64,000 bases of DNA from Micromonospora sp. PLK6-60 (GCF_019890675.1 NZ_JAIOAA010000013.1:62001-126000); one strand, 5' to 3'; shown: positions 18,307-28,020, numbered from the stretch's first letter. Made by a program: numbers and translations. The notes: generated from the sequence alone by a model not told the origin.

Positions 18307-19374
18307 TCAGCCGGCCGGGCTGAGGTCGATCACCAGCGCGGGGCCGGTCCGCCCGCCGCCCGGCTCCGCGCGGGTCAACCGCTGCGCCGCCCGCGCCGGG
18401 TCGTCGTCGCGGATCGCTTCCCCGAGTACGCGGACCCAGCGCTCGCCGTGGGTGTCGGTGAAGCCGGTGCTCACGACGGCGATGCGGCGGGCGGTGACGC
18501 GACCGCCGGTCACCTCCGTGGCCCCGGTCGGTTCCGTGGCCGGGGCGGTGAGCCCGAGGGCGGGGCCGGCCGGGACGCCGGCCGGCCCGTCCGGCGTGCC
18601 GACGTCGGGTGAGCCGCAGCGCACCGCCTCGACCCGGCCGGCCCGGTCGACCTGCACGATTGTCGCGTCGAGGTAGCCGGCGGGGGCGAGGTCGTGGACG
18701 GCCCGGCGCAGCGCGCGGGCGAGCTGGGGCAGGGTGCGCCGCGGCCGGCCGGCCTGCTGGTGGAACGTCCGCTCGATGGCCCGGGTGCCGGCCCGGTCGG
18801 CCAGGGCGTCGCCGACCGCCGTGCCGACGAGGACCCGCAGGCCGCCGTCGCGGACCGGGACGGCGGCGGCGACCTCGCCGGGGCTGCGGCAGATCGCGAG
18901 GGCGGCGCGTCCGGGGCCGGCGGGCATGGTGAACACGGCGACGTCCGGTGGGGCGGCGGCGCGGACGACCGCGGCCCTCCGCCGGCGGCGTCGTGCCCAG
19001 GCCAGGGCGGGCGCCGCCGCGAGGCACATCGCGGACACGAGCAGCGCCGACGGGTCGGTCCGGTGCCCGGGGACGATCGGTACGGCGACCGACACCGCGA
19101 CCAGCACCCCCGCCCAGGCCGACACGAGTGCCGCCGCCCGGGGGCGGATCGTCACCCCGAGCAGGCCGGGCAGCAGCACCCAACCGAGCGGGGAGCTGAC
19201 CTCGGCGGCGCCCATCAGCATCGCGTTGCCGGTGGTGCCCGCCAGGGCGGTTCGCATCGACAGCAGGGCAGTGTTGCGCATCACCGCGTCCCATCGTCGG
19301 GCGGGTCGGCGGACTGTCACCTGCCGCCCCGCGGGCCGTGCGCCGCCGGTCGGGCGGCGGGGCCGGACGGCCAC
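18307..19374 (-). CDS. Membrane protein with PP2C/SpoIIE-like phosphatase domain
   Basis: About 355 residues from GTG 19374. Three or four hydrophobic segments (GWVLLPGLLGVTI, AGVLVAVSVAVPIV, LLVSAMCLAAAPALAW) precede an Arg-rich linker and a C-terminal domain that looks like a PP2C/SpoIIE serine phosphatase (GTAVGDALADRAG, LDATIVQVDRAGRVEAVRCGSPD, RIAVVSTGFTD). Canonical metal-binding Asp residues are hard to place, so activity is uncertain. The start is unclear: the open frame extends further upstream into the mnhA start, which argues for GTG 19374 or ATG 19281. It is divergent from the mrp operon. Confidence 0.75.
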   Translation of the reverse strand: MAVRPRRPTGGARPAGRQVTVRRPARRWDAVMRNTALLSMRTALAGTTGNAMLMGAAEVSSPLGWVLLPGLLGVTIRPRAAALVSAWAGVLVAVSVAVPIVPGHRTDPSALLVSAMCLAAAPALAWARRRRRRAAVVRAAAPPDVAVFTMPAGPGRAALAICRSPGEVAAAVPVRDGGLRVLVGTAVGDALADRAGTRAIERTFHQQAGRPRRTLPQLARALRRAVHDLAPAGYLDATIVQVDRAGRVEAVRCGSPDVGTPDGPAGVPAGPALGLTAPATEPTGATEVTGGRVTARRIAVVSTGFTDTHGERWVRVLGEAIRDDDPARAAQRLTRAEPGGGRTGPALVIDLSPAG

Positions 19375-19504
19375 GCCGACCAGGTTAGCCGGTTCGGCGG
19401 CGCCCCGACTCGCGTAGTTCGACGAATGTCGATCATCGTATGTGCTGTTCACCTGATCGCAGGTTAGGGTTGACTCACCGCGTTGTGGATCATTGGGAGG
19501 TTGT

Positions 19505-22339
19505 GTGCTGGTACTGGTGGCGGTCCATGCGCTCGCAGCCTTGATCGCCCCGGCGCTGGTACGCATCTGGGGCCGCCGGGCTCTCTACCTGTTGGCCCTC
19601 GTGCCCGCCGCGGCGCTGGGCTGGGCGCTGACCCGGACGGACCAGGTGCGCTCGGGCACGCCGGTGGTCGAGACGGTCGGCTGGGTGCCGCAGCTCGGTC
19701 TGGAAATCGCCCTGCGGATGGGCACGCTGTCCTGGTTGATGGTGCTGCTCGTCGGTGGCGTCGGTGCGCTCGTGCTCGCCTACAGCGCGCGGTACTTCCA
19801 CTCCGACGATCCCGGCCTGGGCCGGTTCGCGGCGGTGTTCGTGGCGTTCGCCGGGGCGATGCTGGGCCTGGTGGTCTCCGACGACCTGCTGCTGCTCTAC
19901 GTGTTCTGGGAGCTGACGACCGTCTTCTCCTACCTGCTGATCGGCAGCGACCCGACCCAGCGGGCGAGCCGGCGGGCCGCCATGCAGGCGTTGCTGCTGA
20001 CCACGCTGGGCGGTCTGGCGATGCTCGCCGGGTTCGTGATGCTCGGCCAGCACGCCGGCACGTACCGGTGGTCGGAGATCGCCGACGACCTGCCCGGCGG
20101 CGGCTACCTCGCGGTGGCCCTGGTGCTGGTCCTGCTGGGCGTGCTGAGCAAGTCGGCGATCTTCCCGTTCAGCTTCTGGTTGCCGCGCGCGATGGCCGCG
20201 CCCACGCCGGTCAGCGCGTACCTGCACGCGGCGGCCATGGTCAAGGCCGGGGTGTTCCTGGTCGCGCTGATGGGGCCGGCGGTCGGCGAGGCGACGCCGT
20301 GGCGGCCGGTGCTGCTCACCGCCGGACTGGTCACCATGTTCCTCGGCGGCTGGGCGGCGCTGCGGCAGGTCGACCTGAAGCTGCTGCTCGCCTACGGCAC
20401 GGTCAGCCAGTTGGGCCTGCTGATGGTGATCCTGGGCGCGGGCACCCGGGGCACCGCGCTGGCGGGTGCGGCGATGCTGCTGGCGCACGCCCTGTTCAAG
20501 GCGACGCTGTTCCTGATCGTCGGGGTGGTCGACCACGTCGCCGGCACCCGCGACCTGCGCGAGCTCAGCGGGCTGGGCCGGCGGGCACCGGTGCTGGCGG
20601 TGGTGGCCGGTCTGGCGGCGGCGTCGATGGCCGGGCTGCCGCCGCTGGCCGGGTTCGTCGCCAAGGAGGCGGCGCTGGAGGCGTTCCTGCACGGCGGCCC
20701 GGCGGATCTGCTGGTGTTGGCCGGGCTGGTGATCGGCTCGGCGCTGACCGTGGCGTACACGATGCGTTTCCTGTGGGGCGCGTTCGCCGCGAAGCCGGAC
20801 GTCGAGGCCACCCGGCCCGAGCGGGTGGAGTGGCCGTTCGTCGCCCCGGCGGCGGTGCTGGGCGTCGCCGGTCTCGCCGTCGGCGTGCTCGCGCCGGCCG
20901 TGGACCGGGTGCTCGCCCCGTACGCGGATCTGTTCCCGGACGCCGACCCCGGCTACCACCTGGCGCTGTGGCACGGCCTGACCCCGGCGCTGGGCCTGTC
21001 GGCGCTGGCCGTCGCGGCCGGTGTCGGGCTGTTCCTGCTGCTGCACCGGCGCCGGCCCCGGCTGGCGCGGCTGCCGTTCGACGGCGCGAGCGCCTACGAC
21101 TGGGCGGTGCGGGGCGTCGACCGGGCGGCGGTGGAGCTGACCGGTGCCACCCAGCGTGGTTCGCTGCCGTTCTATCTGGGCGTCATCCTGGTGGTGCTGG
21201 TGGTGCTGCCCGGCGGCGCGCTGCTGGCCGGCCTGCCCTGGCCACAGCGGTTCAAGCTGTGGGACAGCCCGTTGCAGGCGGTCGCGGGCGCCGTGGTGGT
21301 GGTGTCGGCGGTGATGGCGGCGCGGGCCCGGCGGCGGTTGACCGCGATGATCCTGGTCGGCGTCTCCGGCTACGGCACCGCGCTGCTGTTCATCCTGCAC
21401 GGCGCCCCGGACCTGGCGCTTACCCAGTTCCTGGTGGAGACCGTCACGATCGTCATGTTCGTGCTGGTGCTGCGCCGGTTGCCGGCGAAGTTCTCGGTCC
21501 GGCCGATCCGCACCAGCCGGCGGGTGCGCGTCGCGCTCGGCGTCGCCGTCGGCCTGGTCACCGCCGGCATGGCGTACGTGGCGGCCGGCGCCCGGGTGGC
21601 CACCCCGATCTCGGTCGACTTCCCCGGCGAGGCCGTGGCGTACGGCGGCGGCAAGAACGTGGTGAACGTGACCCTTGTCGACATCCGGGCCTGGGACACG
21701 ATGGGCGAGATCGCCGTGCTGGTGGTGGCCGCCACGGGCGTGGCCAGCCTCATCTTCCGCCGGTCCCGCGCCCTGGACATGCGCAGCGGCATCCCCGGCG
21801 TCGGCCGCAGCGACTCGGTGCGGCCGCGCTGGCTGACCACCGGCGCCACCTCCCGACAGCAGTCGGTCATCCTCCAGGTGGTCACCCGGCTGCTGTTCCA
21901 CGCGATCGTGCTCTTCGCGATCTACCTGCTCTTCTCCGGCCACAACGCGCCCGGCGGCGGCTTCGCCGCGGGGCTGGTCGCCGGCCTCGGCCTGGCCGTG
22001 CGGTACCTGGCGGGCGGGCGCACCGAGCTCAACGGGGCGGCGCCGGTGGACGCCGGGCGGGTGCTCGGGGCGGGCCTGATCGTCGCCATCGGCACCGGGG
22101 TCGGCGCGATGCTGCTCGGCGGCGACTTCCTGCAGAGCGCGCTGCTCGACTTCCACCTGCCGGTCTTCGGTGACGTCCACTTCGTCACGTCGGTCTTCTT
22201 CGACGTCGGCGTCTTCCTCATCGTGGTCGGCCTGGTGCTGGACATCCTGCGCAGCCTCGGCGCGGAGATGGACCGCCAGCAGGAGGTCGACGAGGGCGTG
22301 GCCGAACCGGCCGAGGACCGGACGAAGGAGCTGGTGTGA
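19505..22339 (+). CDS. mnhA: Na+/H+ antiporter subunit A with fused MnhB domain
   Basis: A 944-residue polytopic protein. The NuoL/ND5-like proton-channel part (residues 1-about 520) holds the conserved run FSFWLPRAMAAPTPVSAYLH and a key Lys after AAMV. MnhA-specific helices follow, and from about 800 an MnhB-type domain (AIYLLFSGHNAPGGGFAAG). With subunits C to G it forms the multi-subunit Mrp cation/proton antiporter for pH and sodium homeostasis. GTG 19505 is chosen because GGGAGG lies 4 nt upstream; an earlier TTG lies before that Shine-Dalgarno. First gene of a six-gene operon with overlapping stop/start codons. Confidence 0.95.
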   Translation: MLVLVAVHALAALIAPALVRIWGRRALYLLALVPAAALGWALTRTDQVRSGTPVVETVGWVPQLGLEIALRMGTLSWLMVLLVGGVGALVLAYSARYFHSDDPGLGRFAAVFVAFAGAMLGLVVSDDLLLLYVFWELTTVFSYLLIGSDPTQRASRRAAMQALLLTTLGGLAMLAGFVMLGQHAGTYRWSEIADDLPGGGYLAVALVLVLLGVLSKSAIFPFSFWLPRAMAAPTPVSAYLHAAAMVKAGVFLVALMGPAVGEATPWRPVLLTAGLVTMFLGGWAALRQVDLKLLLAYGTVSQLGLLMVILGAGTRGTALAGAAMLLAHALFKATLFLIVGVVDHVAGTRDLRELSGLGRRAPVLAVVAGLAAASMAGLPPLAGFVAKEAALEAFLHGGPADLLVLAGLVIGSALTVAYTMRFLWGAFAAKPDVEATRPERVEWPFVAPAAVLGVAGLAVGVLAPAVDRVLAPYADLFPDADPGYHLALWHGLTPALGLSALAVAAGVGLFLLLHRRRPRLARLPFDGASAYDWAVRGVDRAAVELTGATQRGSLPFYLGVILVVLVVLPGGALLAGLPWPQRFKLWDSPLQAVAGAVVVVSAVMAARARRRLTAMILVGVSGYGTALLFILHGAPDLALTQFLVETVTIVMFVLVLRRLPAKFSVRPIRTSRRVRVALGVAVGLVTAGMAYVAAGARVATPISVDFPGEAVAYGGGKNVVNVTLVDIRAWDTMGEIAVLVVAATGVASLIFRRSRALDMRSGIPGVGRSDSVRPRWLTTGATSRQQSVILQVVTRLLFHAIVLFAIYLLFSGHNAPGGGFAAGLVAGLGLAVRYLAGGRTELNGAAPVDAGRVLGAGLIVAIGTGVGAMLLGGDFLQSALLDFHLPVFGDVHFVTSVFFDVGVFLIVVGLVLDILRSLGAEMDRQQEVDEGVAEPAEDRTKELV

Positions 22340-22794
22340 ACCCCAACCTGATCTACGTCCTGGTGGTCGGTGTGCTCTTCGCTGCCGGGATCACGCTGCT
22401 GCTGGAACGCAGCCTGACCCGGGTGCTGATGGGGGTCATCCTGCTCGGCAACGGCGCCAACCTGCTGCTGTTGACCGGCGGCCGGGCCGGCGGCCCGCCG
22501 ATCGTCGGCACCACCGACGAGGCGGAGATGGCGGACCCGCTGCCGCAGGCGATGGTGCTGACCGCCATCGTCATCACCCTGGGCATGACCGCGTTCCTGC
22601 TCGCCCTGGCCTACCGCAGTTGGCACCTCAACGGGCACGACGAGGTGCAGGACGACGTCGAGGACCGCCGGATCATGGAGTTGGCGGACCGGGACGAGGG
22701 CCCCGGCACCGCCGACGCGGACACCGTGCGTGAACTGGCGGCCGACCCCACCGAGCCGATGCCGGTGGCCCGTGAGCGGGAGAGTGCGACATGA
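22336..22794 (+). CDS. mnhC: Na+/H+ antiporter subunit C
   Basis: A 152-residue NuoK-like subunit with three membrane helices (YVLVVGVLFAAGITLLL, VLMGVILLGNGANLLLL, MVLTAIVITLGMTAFLLAL) and a long acidic cytoplasmic tail (about 95-152) that is longer than usual. It starts at GTG 22336, overlapping the mnhA stop by 4 nt (GTGA), so it is translationally coupled. Confidence 0.95.
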   Translation: MNPNLIYVLVVGVLFAAGITLLLERSLTRVLMGVILLGNGANLLLLTGGRAGGPPIVGTTDEAEMADPLPQAMVLTAIVITLGMTAFLLALAYRSWHLNGHDEVQDDVEDRRIMELADRDEGPGTADADTVRELAADPTEPMPVARERESAT

Positions 22795-24362
22795 CCTGGC
22801 TCGTTCCGCTGCCGGTGGTGATGCCGCTGATCGGCGCCGCCCTGACCCTGCTGCTGGTCGGCCGGCCGCGCGCCCAGCGGTGGGTCAGCATCACCGTGCT
22901 GACCGCCACCGTCGCGGTCGCGGCGCTGCTGCTGGTCCGCTCGTCGCTGGACGGCCCGCTGGTCGTCGAGGTCGGCGGCTGGGTCGCGCCGCTGGGCATC
23001 GTGCTCGTCGCCGACCAGCTCGCCGCGCTGATGCTCGTGGTGTCCGCGGCGGTGACCCTGTGCGTGCTGGTCTATTCCATCGGGCAGGGCCAGGCCGACG
23101 GGCACGAGGAGACGCCGCTGTCGGTCTACCACCCGACCTACCTGGTGCTGACCGCCGGAGTGTGCAACGCGTTCCTCTCCGGCGACCTGTTCAACCTCTA
23201 TGTCGGCTTCGAGATCCTGCTGGTGGCCAGCTACGTGCTGCTGACGCTGGGCAGCACGGAGACGCGGATCCGGGCCGGCACCACGTACGTCGTGGTCAGC
23301 CTGCTGTCGTCGGTGCTCTTCCTGGTCGCGATCGGCCTGGTGTACGCCTCGACCGGGACGCTCAACCTGGCGCAGCTGGTGGACCGGTTGGACGCGCTGC
23401 CGGACGACCTGCGGCTGGTCCTGCAGGGCATGCTGCTGTTGGCCTTCGGCATCAAGGCCGCGGTGTTCCCGCTGTCGGCGTGGCTGCCGGACAGCTACCC
23501 GACCGCGCCCGCCCCGGTCACCGCGGTCTTCGCGGGCCTGCTCACCAAGGTCGGCGTGTACGCGATCATCCGCACCGAGACGCTGCTGTTCCCCGGCGGC
23601 CGCACCGCCGACCTGCTGCTGGTGGTCGCGGCACTGACCATGGTGGTCGGCATCCTCGGCGCGGTGGCCCAGTCCGACATCAAGCGGTTGTTGTCGTTCA
23701 CGCTGGTCAGCCACATCGGATACATGCTGTTCGGGGTCGGGTTGACCACCACGCTGGGGCTGTCCGCCGCGATCTTCTACGTGGTGCACCACATCACCAT
23801 CCAGACCACCCTGTTCCTCGCCGCCGGGCTGATCGAACGGCGCGGCGGCAGCACGGCACTGGACCGGCTCGGCGGGCTCGCCCGACTGTCGCCGCTGCTG
23901 GCGGTGCTGTTCTTCGTACCCGCGCTCAACCTGGCCGGCATCCCGCCGTTCTCCGGGTTCCTCGGCAAACTCGGCCTGGTGCAGGCCGGGGTGGCCGACG
24001 GCGGGGCGCTGGCGTGGGGGCTGGTGGCCGGCGGGCTGCTCACCAGCCTGCTCACCCTGTACGCCATCGCCCGGGTGTGGAACCTGGCGTTCTGGCGGGC
24101 CCCGCACCCGGACATGCCGGAGCCGGGTGACCCGGTGCGGGCGGCCCGCACCGACGGCGCCGAGCAGCCGCACGAGGACCCGGAGCCGGCGGGCGCGGTG
24201 CTGCCCCGGCTGATGATCGGCTCCACCGCCGCGCTGGTGGCGTTCGGCCTGGCGTTGACGGTGGTGGCCGGGCCGCTCTTCGACATCAGCACCGACGCCG
24301 CCGAGGACCTGCTGCGCCGCGCCCCGTACGTCGAGGCCGTGTTCCCGGACGGTGCCCCGTGA
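22791..24362 (+). CDS. mnhD: Na+/H+ antiporter subunit D
   Basis: A 523-residue NuoM/N-like proton-channel subunit with about 14 helices. It carries the conserved signature FPLSAWLPDSYPTAPAPVTAVFAGLLTK (quoted in part: PLSAWLPDSYPTAP), the channel Lys in LLTKVGVYAIIR and the AQSDIKRLLSFTLVSHIGYM helix region. Its ATG overlaps the mnhC stop (ATGA). It is an integral part of the Mrp complex. Confidence 0.95.
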   Translation: MTWLVPLPVVMPLIGAALTLLLVGRPRAQRWVSITVLTATVAVAALLLVRSSLDGPLVVEVGGWVAPLGIVLVADQLAALMLVVSAAVTLCVLVYSIGQGQADGHEETPLSVYHPTYLVLTAGVCNAFLSGDLFNLYVGFEILLVASYVLLTLGSTETRIRAGTTYVVVSLLSSVLFLVAIGLVYASTGTLNLAQLVDRLDALPDDLRLVLQGMLLLAFGIKAAVFPLSAWLPDSYPTAPAPVTAVFAGLLTKVGVYAIIRTETLLFPGGRTADLLLVVAALTMVVGILGAVAQSDIKRLLSFTLVSHIGYMLFGVGLTTTLGLSAAIFYVVHHITIQTTLFLAAGLIERRGGSTALDRLGGLARLSPLLAVLFFVPALNLAGIPPFSGFLGKLGLVQAGVADGGALAWGLVAGGLLTSLLTLYAIARVWNLAFWRAPHPDMPEPGDPVRAARTDGAEQPHEDPEPAGAVLPRLMIGSTAALVAFGLALTVVAGPLFDISTDAAEDLLRRAPYVEAVFPDGAP

Positions 24363-24982
24363 CCGACGAGTCGATGACGACCGGGCCGGCGAACCCGCCG
24401 CTGGACCGCCGCGCCCGCTGGCGCAACCGGGTGGTGGCGGTGACCGGCCTGGCCACCATGTGGGTGCTGCTCTGGGGGACGCTCTCCTGGGCGAACGTGA
24501 TCAACGGCCTGGTGGTCGCCGCCGTGCTGGTGGTGGTGTTCCCGCTGCCACCGGTGACGTTCGCCGGGCGGATCCGGCCGGTCGGGCTGCTCCGCTTCGT
24601 GCTGCGTTTCCTGCTCGACCTCGTGGTCGCCTCGGCGCAGATCGCCTGGCTGGCGGTGCGCTTCGGGCACACCCCGCACGCCGCGATCATCGCCGTGCGG
24701 CTGCGGGTGAACAGCGACCTCAACCTCACCCTCACCGCCGAGGCGTTGTCGCTGGTGCCGGGGAGCCTCATCCTCGAGGCCGACCGCGGCACCGGCACCC
24801 TCTACGTGCACGTCCTCGGGGTCCGCACCCCGGCCGAGGTGGAGCGGTTCCGCGACGGCGTGCTCGACCTGGAGGCACGCATCATCGCCGCCATCGGGTC
24901 GGCCGAGGAACTGCGCACCCTCGACCGGCCCGCTCCCACCGGCCCGTCGGAGCCGGTCGACCTGGAAGGGGCATCGACGTGA
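24359..24982 (+). CDS. mnhE: Na+/H+ antiporter subunit E
   Basis: A 207-residue MnhE with N-terminal helices (VVAVTGLATMWVLLWGTL, INGLVVAAVLVVVFPL) and a cytoplasmic domain with VNSDLNLTLTAEALSLVPG and the TLYVHVLG strand typical of the family. The GTG overlaps the mnhD stop (GTGA). Confidence 0.93.
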   Translation: MTDESMTTGPANPPLDRRARWRNRVVAVTGLATMWVLLWGTLSWANVINGLVVAAVLVVVFPLPPVTFAGRIRPVGLLRFVLRFLLDLVVASAQIAWLAVRFGHTPHAAIIAVRLRVNSDLNLTLTAEALSLVPGSLILEADRGTGTLYVHVLGVRTPAEVERFRDGVLDLEARIIAAIGSAEELRTLDRPAPTGPSEPVDLEGAST

Positions 24983-25242
24983 CCGTCGTCGCCGTGCTCG
25001 TCGCCACGCTGCTCGCCGTGGCCGGCGCGCTCACCCTCACCCGCATCATCCGTGGGCCGTCGATCCTCGACCGGGCGGTCGCCACCGACGTGCTGCTCGC
25101 CGTCGTCGTCGCGGCCATCGCCACCGAGGCGGCCTACAGCCGGGACGCCACGGCGCTGCCGGTGCTGGTGGTCCTCGCCGTGCTCGGCTTCGTCGGGTCG
25201 GTGAGCGTGGCCCGGTTCGCGGCGCGGAGAAACGTCAAATGA
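24979..25242 (+). CDS. mnhF: Na+/H+ antiporter subunit F
   Basis: An 87-residue three-helix subunit (VTVVAVLVATLLAVAGALTL, then RIIRGPSILDRAVATD, then two further helices). The RGPSxxDRxxAxD motif is diagnostic of MnhF. The GTG start at 24979 overlaps the mnhE stop by 4 nt. Confidence 0.93.
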   Translation: MTVVAVLVATLLAVAGALTLTRIIRGPSILDRAVATDVLLAVVVAAIATEAAYSRDATALPVLVVLAVLGFVGSVSVARFAARRNVK

Positions 25243-25640
25243 CGCTCGACGCCGTCCTCGACGTCGTCGCCGCCGGCTGTCTCATCGCCGGGGCGCTGCT
25301 CAGCCTCGCCGCCGGGGTCGCCCTGGTCCGCTTCCCGGACCTGCTGTCCCGGATGCACGCGGCGGCCAAGCCGCAGGTCCTCGGCCTGCTGCTGGTCCTG
25401 CTCGGTTGCGCGCTGCGGCTGCGTTCCGGGGTGGACATCACCACGCTGGTGCTGGTGGGCGCGTTCCAGCTGGCCACCGCCCCGGTCGCGGCGCACATGG
25501 TGGGCCGGGCCGCGTACCCGCACGACGAGATCCGCCGCGACCTGCTGCTCACCGACGAACTCGCCGCGCACCTCGACGACGTGCGGGCGCGGCGGGCGGA
25601 CGCGCCGGGCGAGCCCGACCCGGCGTCGCGGCCGGCCTGA
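25239..25640 (+). CDS. mnhG: Na+/H+ antiporter subunit G
   Basis: A 133-residue MnhG: three helices with the family signature GVALVRFPDLLSRMHAAAKPQ between helices 1 and 2 and a charged C-terminal tail. It starts at an ATG overlapping the mnhF stop and closes the operon, followed by a strong bidirectional terminator. Confidence 0.94.
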   Translation: MTLDAVLDVVAAGCLIAGALLSLAAGVALVRFPDLLSRMHAAAKPQVLGLLLVLLGCALRLRSGVDITTLVLVGAFQLATAPVAAHMVGRAAYPHDEIRRDLLLTDELAAHLDDVRARRADAPGEPDPASRPA

Positions 25641-25644
25641 GCGG

Positions 25645-25683
25645 CCGAACGCCGGTCCGTCGCCGCGACGGACCGACGTTCGG
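25645..25683. terminator. Bidirectional terminator between mnhG and the esterase gene
   Basis: 18-nt arms (25645-25662 and 25666-25683) beginning CCGAACGCCGGTCCGTCG match at 17 of 18 positions with a 3-nt loop. It sits 5 nt after the mnhG stop, between convergent genes. Confidence 0.9.
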
Positions 25684-25704
25684 CGGGTGGACTCGCGCCG
25701 GCGG

Positions 25705-27039
25705 TCAGCCGGTCGTGCAGGCGGCGCCGTTGAGGGTGAAGCTGGCCGGCTTGCCGGTGCCACCGGTGTGGGTGGCCTGGAAGCCGATGGCCACCGACGC
25801 GCCGGGGGCCAGGACGGCGTTGTAGGAGACGTTGCGGGCGGTGACCGCGCCGCTGGTCGGGGCGTACGTGGCGTTCCAGCCGTTGGTGATGGTCTGCCCC
25901 GCCGGCAGGGTGAAGCCCAGGCTCCAGCCGTTGATCGTCGCGCTGCCGGTGTTGGTGACGGTCAACGAGGCGGTCAGGCCGTTGTTCCAGGCGTTCACCT
26001 CGTACGTCACCCGGCAGGCGCCGGTCGACGGCGGCGGCGTCGTGGTGGGCGGCGGCGTGGTCGGTGGCGGGGTGGTGGGCGCCGGCGTGGTGGGCGCCGG
26101 GCTGGTCGGCGGGGTGGTGGTGCCGTCCAGGCCGAAGAAGCGGATCGCCTGGGCGGCGTCGACCGGCAGGTTGTGCGTCACGCCCTGCATGCTGATCGCC
26201 TCGACCGGCGCCTGGCCGCCGCTACCGCCGTAGCGGGTGCGGGTGTAGTTGGACTGCGGGTTGTCGGTGTAGGTCGGGGTCTGGCTGAGACCATGCAGGT
26301 TCGTCCACTGCTTGATCTCCTCGGTGAAGTTCTGGTAGCGCAGCGTGTCGTCGTTGGTGCCGTGCCAGAGCTGCATCCGGGGACGCGGCCCGGTGTAGCC
26401 GGGGTACGCGTTGCGCACCAGGTCACCCCACTGCTGCGGGGTGCGTACGACCTGCCCGTTGGCGCACTCGCTGTTCCACTCGGAGCCGTTGGTGGTGGCG
26501 AAGCAGCCGAACGGCACCCCGGCGAACGCCGCGCCGGCCTTGAACACGTCGGGATAGAGCCCGAGCAGGACGTTTGTCATCATCGCCCCGGACGACGTGC
26601 CGGTGGCGAAGATCCGGTCGGCGTCGACGGCGTAGCGCTGCCGCACGTAGTTGACCATCGACATGATCCCGACCGGGTCGCTGCCGCCGTCGCGGCGCAG
26701 CGCCTGCGGGGAGGAGACGTCGAAGCACTTGCTGCTGCGGGTCACCGACGGGTAGACGACGATGTAGCCGTACCGGTCGGCGAGGGACGCGAACTGGGTG
26801 CCGGAGTACATCGCCGGCCCGGAGCCGGTGCAGTAGTGCACGACCACCAGGAGCCCGGGCCGGGGCGCGACCCGGTCCGGCACGTACAGGTACATCTGCA
26901 GGTTGCTCGGGTTGGTGCCGAAGCCGGTGACCTCGGTCAGCGCGGCGGCCGACGCCGGGGTGGGCAGGGTGAGCGCCGCGAGCGCGGCCAGGACGGCCGC
27001 CAGCAGGGCGGCGCCGAGCAGTCTGAGCCTGACTCTCAT
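25705..27039 (-). CDS. Secreted CE1/PHB-depolymerase-type esterase with CBM2
   Basis: A 444-residue secreted enzyme. A signal peptide (residues 1-about 31, ending PASAA) precedes a PHB-depolymerase/CE1 esterase domain (about 35-310) with the nucleophile motif GTSSGAMMT, a WHGTNDDTLRYQ Asp loop and the His in GVTHNLP. A Pro/Thr linker (about 311-343) leads to a family 2 carbohydrate-binding module (about 344-444) bounded by Cys residues, with cellulose-binding Trp residues (AWNNG, GWSLGF, GWNATY). Enzymes of this layout are acetylxylan or feruloyl esterases acting on cellulose-bound xylan. GGAGGAA lies 8 nt before the ATG. No LacI-type operator was seen upstream. Confidence 0.93.
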   Translation of the reverse strand: MRVRLRLLGAALLAAVLAALAALTLPTPASAAALTEVTGFGTNPSNLQMYLYVPDRVAPRPGLLVVVHYCTGSGPAMYSGTQFASLADRYGYIVVYPSVTRSSKCFDVSSPQALRRDGGSDPVGIMSMVNYVRQRYAVDADRIFATGTSSGAMMTNVLLGLYPDVFKAGAAFAGVPFGCFATTNGSEWNSECANGQVVRTPQQWGDLVRNAYPGYTGPRPRMQLWHGTNDDTLRYQNFTEEIKQWTNLHGLSQTPTYTDNPQSNYTRTRYGGSGGQAPVEAISMQGVTHNLPVDAAQAIRFFGLDGTTTPPTSPAPTTPAPTTPPPTTPPPTTTPPPSTGACRVTYEVNAWNNGLTASLTVTNTGSATINGWSLGFTLPAGQTITNGWNATYAPTSGAVTARNVSYNAVLAPGASVAIGFQATHTGGTGKPASFTLNGAACTTG

Positions 27040-27171
27040 GGGGTGGTTCCTCCGACGGATGCGGGACGGGCAGGGGTGGTGACCGGGGTGCCCGGGTGCC
27101 CGATCGTGTCCGGCTCAGGAACATCCACAAGTATGTATGCCGAGGTGCCCGCTGACAAGCGCGCCGGTGGG

Positions 27172-28020
27172 CTACACGTCGCGGCGCCGGAAGGCCACCG
27201 CCGCCAGGCCGAACACGAGGGCCACCCACACCCCGACCCAGCCGAGGTAGCCGGCGGTCAGCGGGGCGACGCTCAGGAACGGGGAGGCGCTCACCGCCTG
27301 GCCGAACTGGCCCAGCACCCCCGGGTCCTGGAAGGCGTGCATCGCCCCGCGCCACAACCCGTCGGTGGGCAGCAGCATCCGGGACACGGTGCCGACCTGC
27401 GTCACACCCTCGTTGTCCAGCGCCGCGCCGACGCTGCCGACCACGCCCGCGATCCAGGTGGCGCCGAACAGGCCGACGGCGACGATGCCCGACGCCATCG
27501 GCGAGACGGCGGTGGACAGCAGCAGGCCCAGGGTGAGCAGCACGGTGGTCTGCGCGGCGAGCAGCGCCAGCCCGGCCACGGGGTGCGGCGGCCAGTAATC
27601 GACGGTGACCCGGACGATGAGGATCTGGGCGAGGCCGGCGACGGCCACGAACCCGGCGCCGAAGACCACCAGCCCCAGCCACTTGCCGAGCAGCACCGCC
27701 GAGCGGGGCACCGGCCGGGCCAGCACGGCCAGCGCGGTGCCCGACTCGATCTCGCCGGCCAGGGTGGGGGCGGCGAGGAACGCCGTACCCAGGGCGGCGA
27801 TCAGGCTCAGGCCGAACATCACCAGGTTGAGCACCTGGGAGGCGGCCAGCCGGGACTCTCCGCTGGTGAGGGTGCCGAACTCCGCGCCGAGCCGGGAGAA
27901 GCCCCAGGCGCTGAGCGCCAGCAGGATGAGGGTCAGCGCGGCGAGGGCGCGCAGCACCCGGCGCCGGGCCGCCTCGCGCAGGGTGAGGGCCGCGACGGTG
28001 CCCACCGTACGGGCGATCAC
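27172..28020 (-). CDS. ABC transporter permease (ABC-2 type)
   Basis: A 282-residue membrane protein with six predicted helices and an ABC-2-type layout (TLREAARRRVLRALAALTLILLAL at the start; GEIESGTALAVLARPVPRSAVLLGKWLGL in the middle, quoted in part). It is the permease partner of the ATPase immediately upstream, with a 4-nt overlap. The substrate is unknown; the operon context with a sigma/anti-sigma pair suggests envelope stress or export of a small molecule. Confidence 0.9.
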   Translation of the reverse strand: MIARTVGTVAALTLREAARRRVLRALAALTLILLALSAWGFSRLGAEFGTLTSGESRLAASQVLNLVMFGLSLIAALGTAFLAAPTLAGEIESGTALAVLARPVPRSAVLLGKWLGLVVFGAGFVAVAGLAQILIVRVTVDYWPPHPVAGLALLAAQTTVLLTLGLLLSTAVSPMASGIVAVGLFGATWIAGVVGSVGAALDNEGVTQVGTVSRMLLPTDGLWRGAMHAFQDPGVLGQFGQAVSASPFLSVAPLTAGYLGWVGVWVALVFGLAAVAFRRRDV

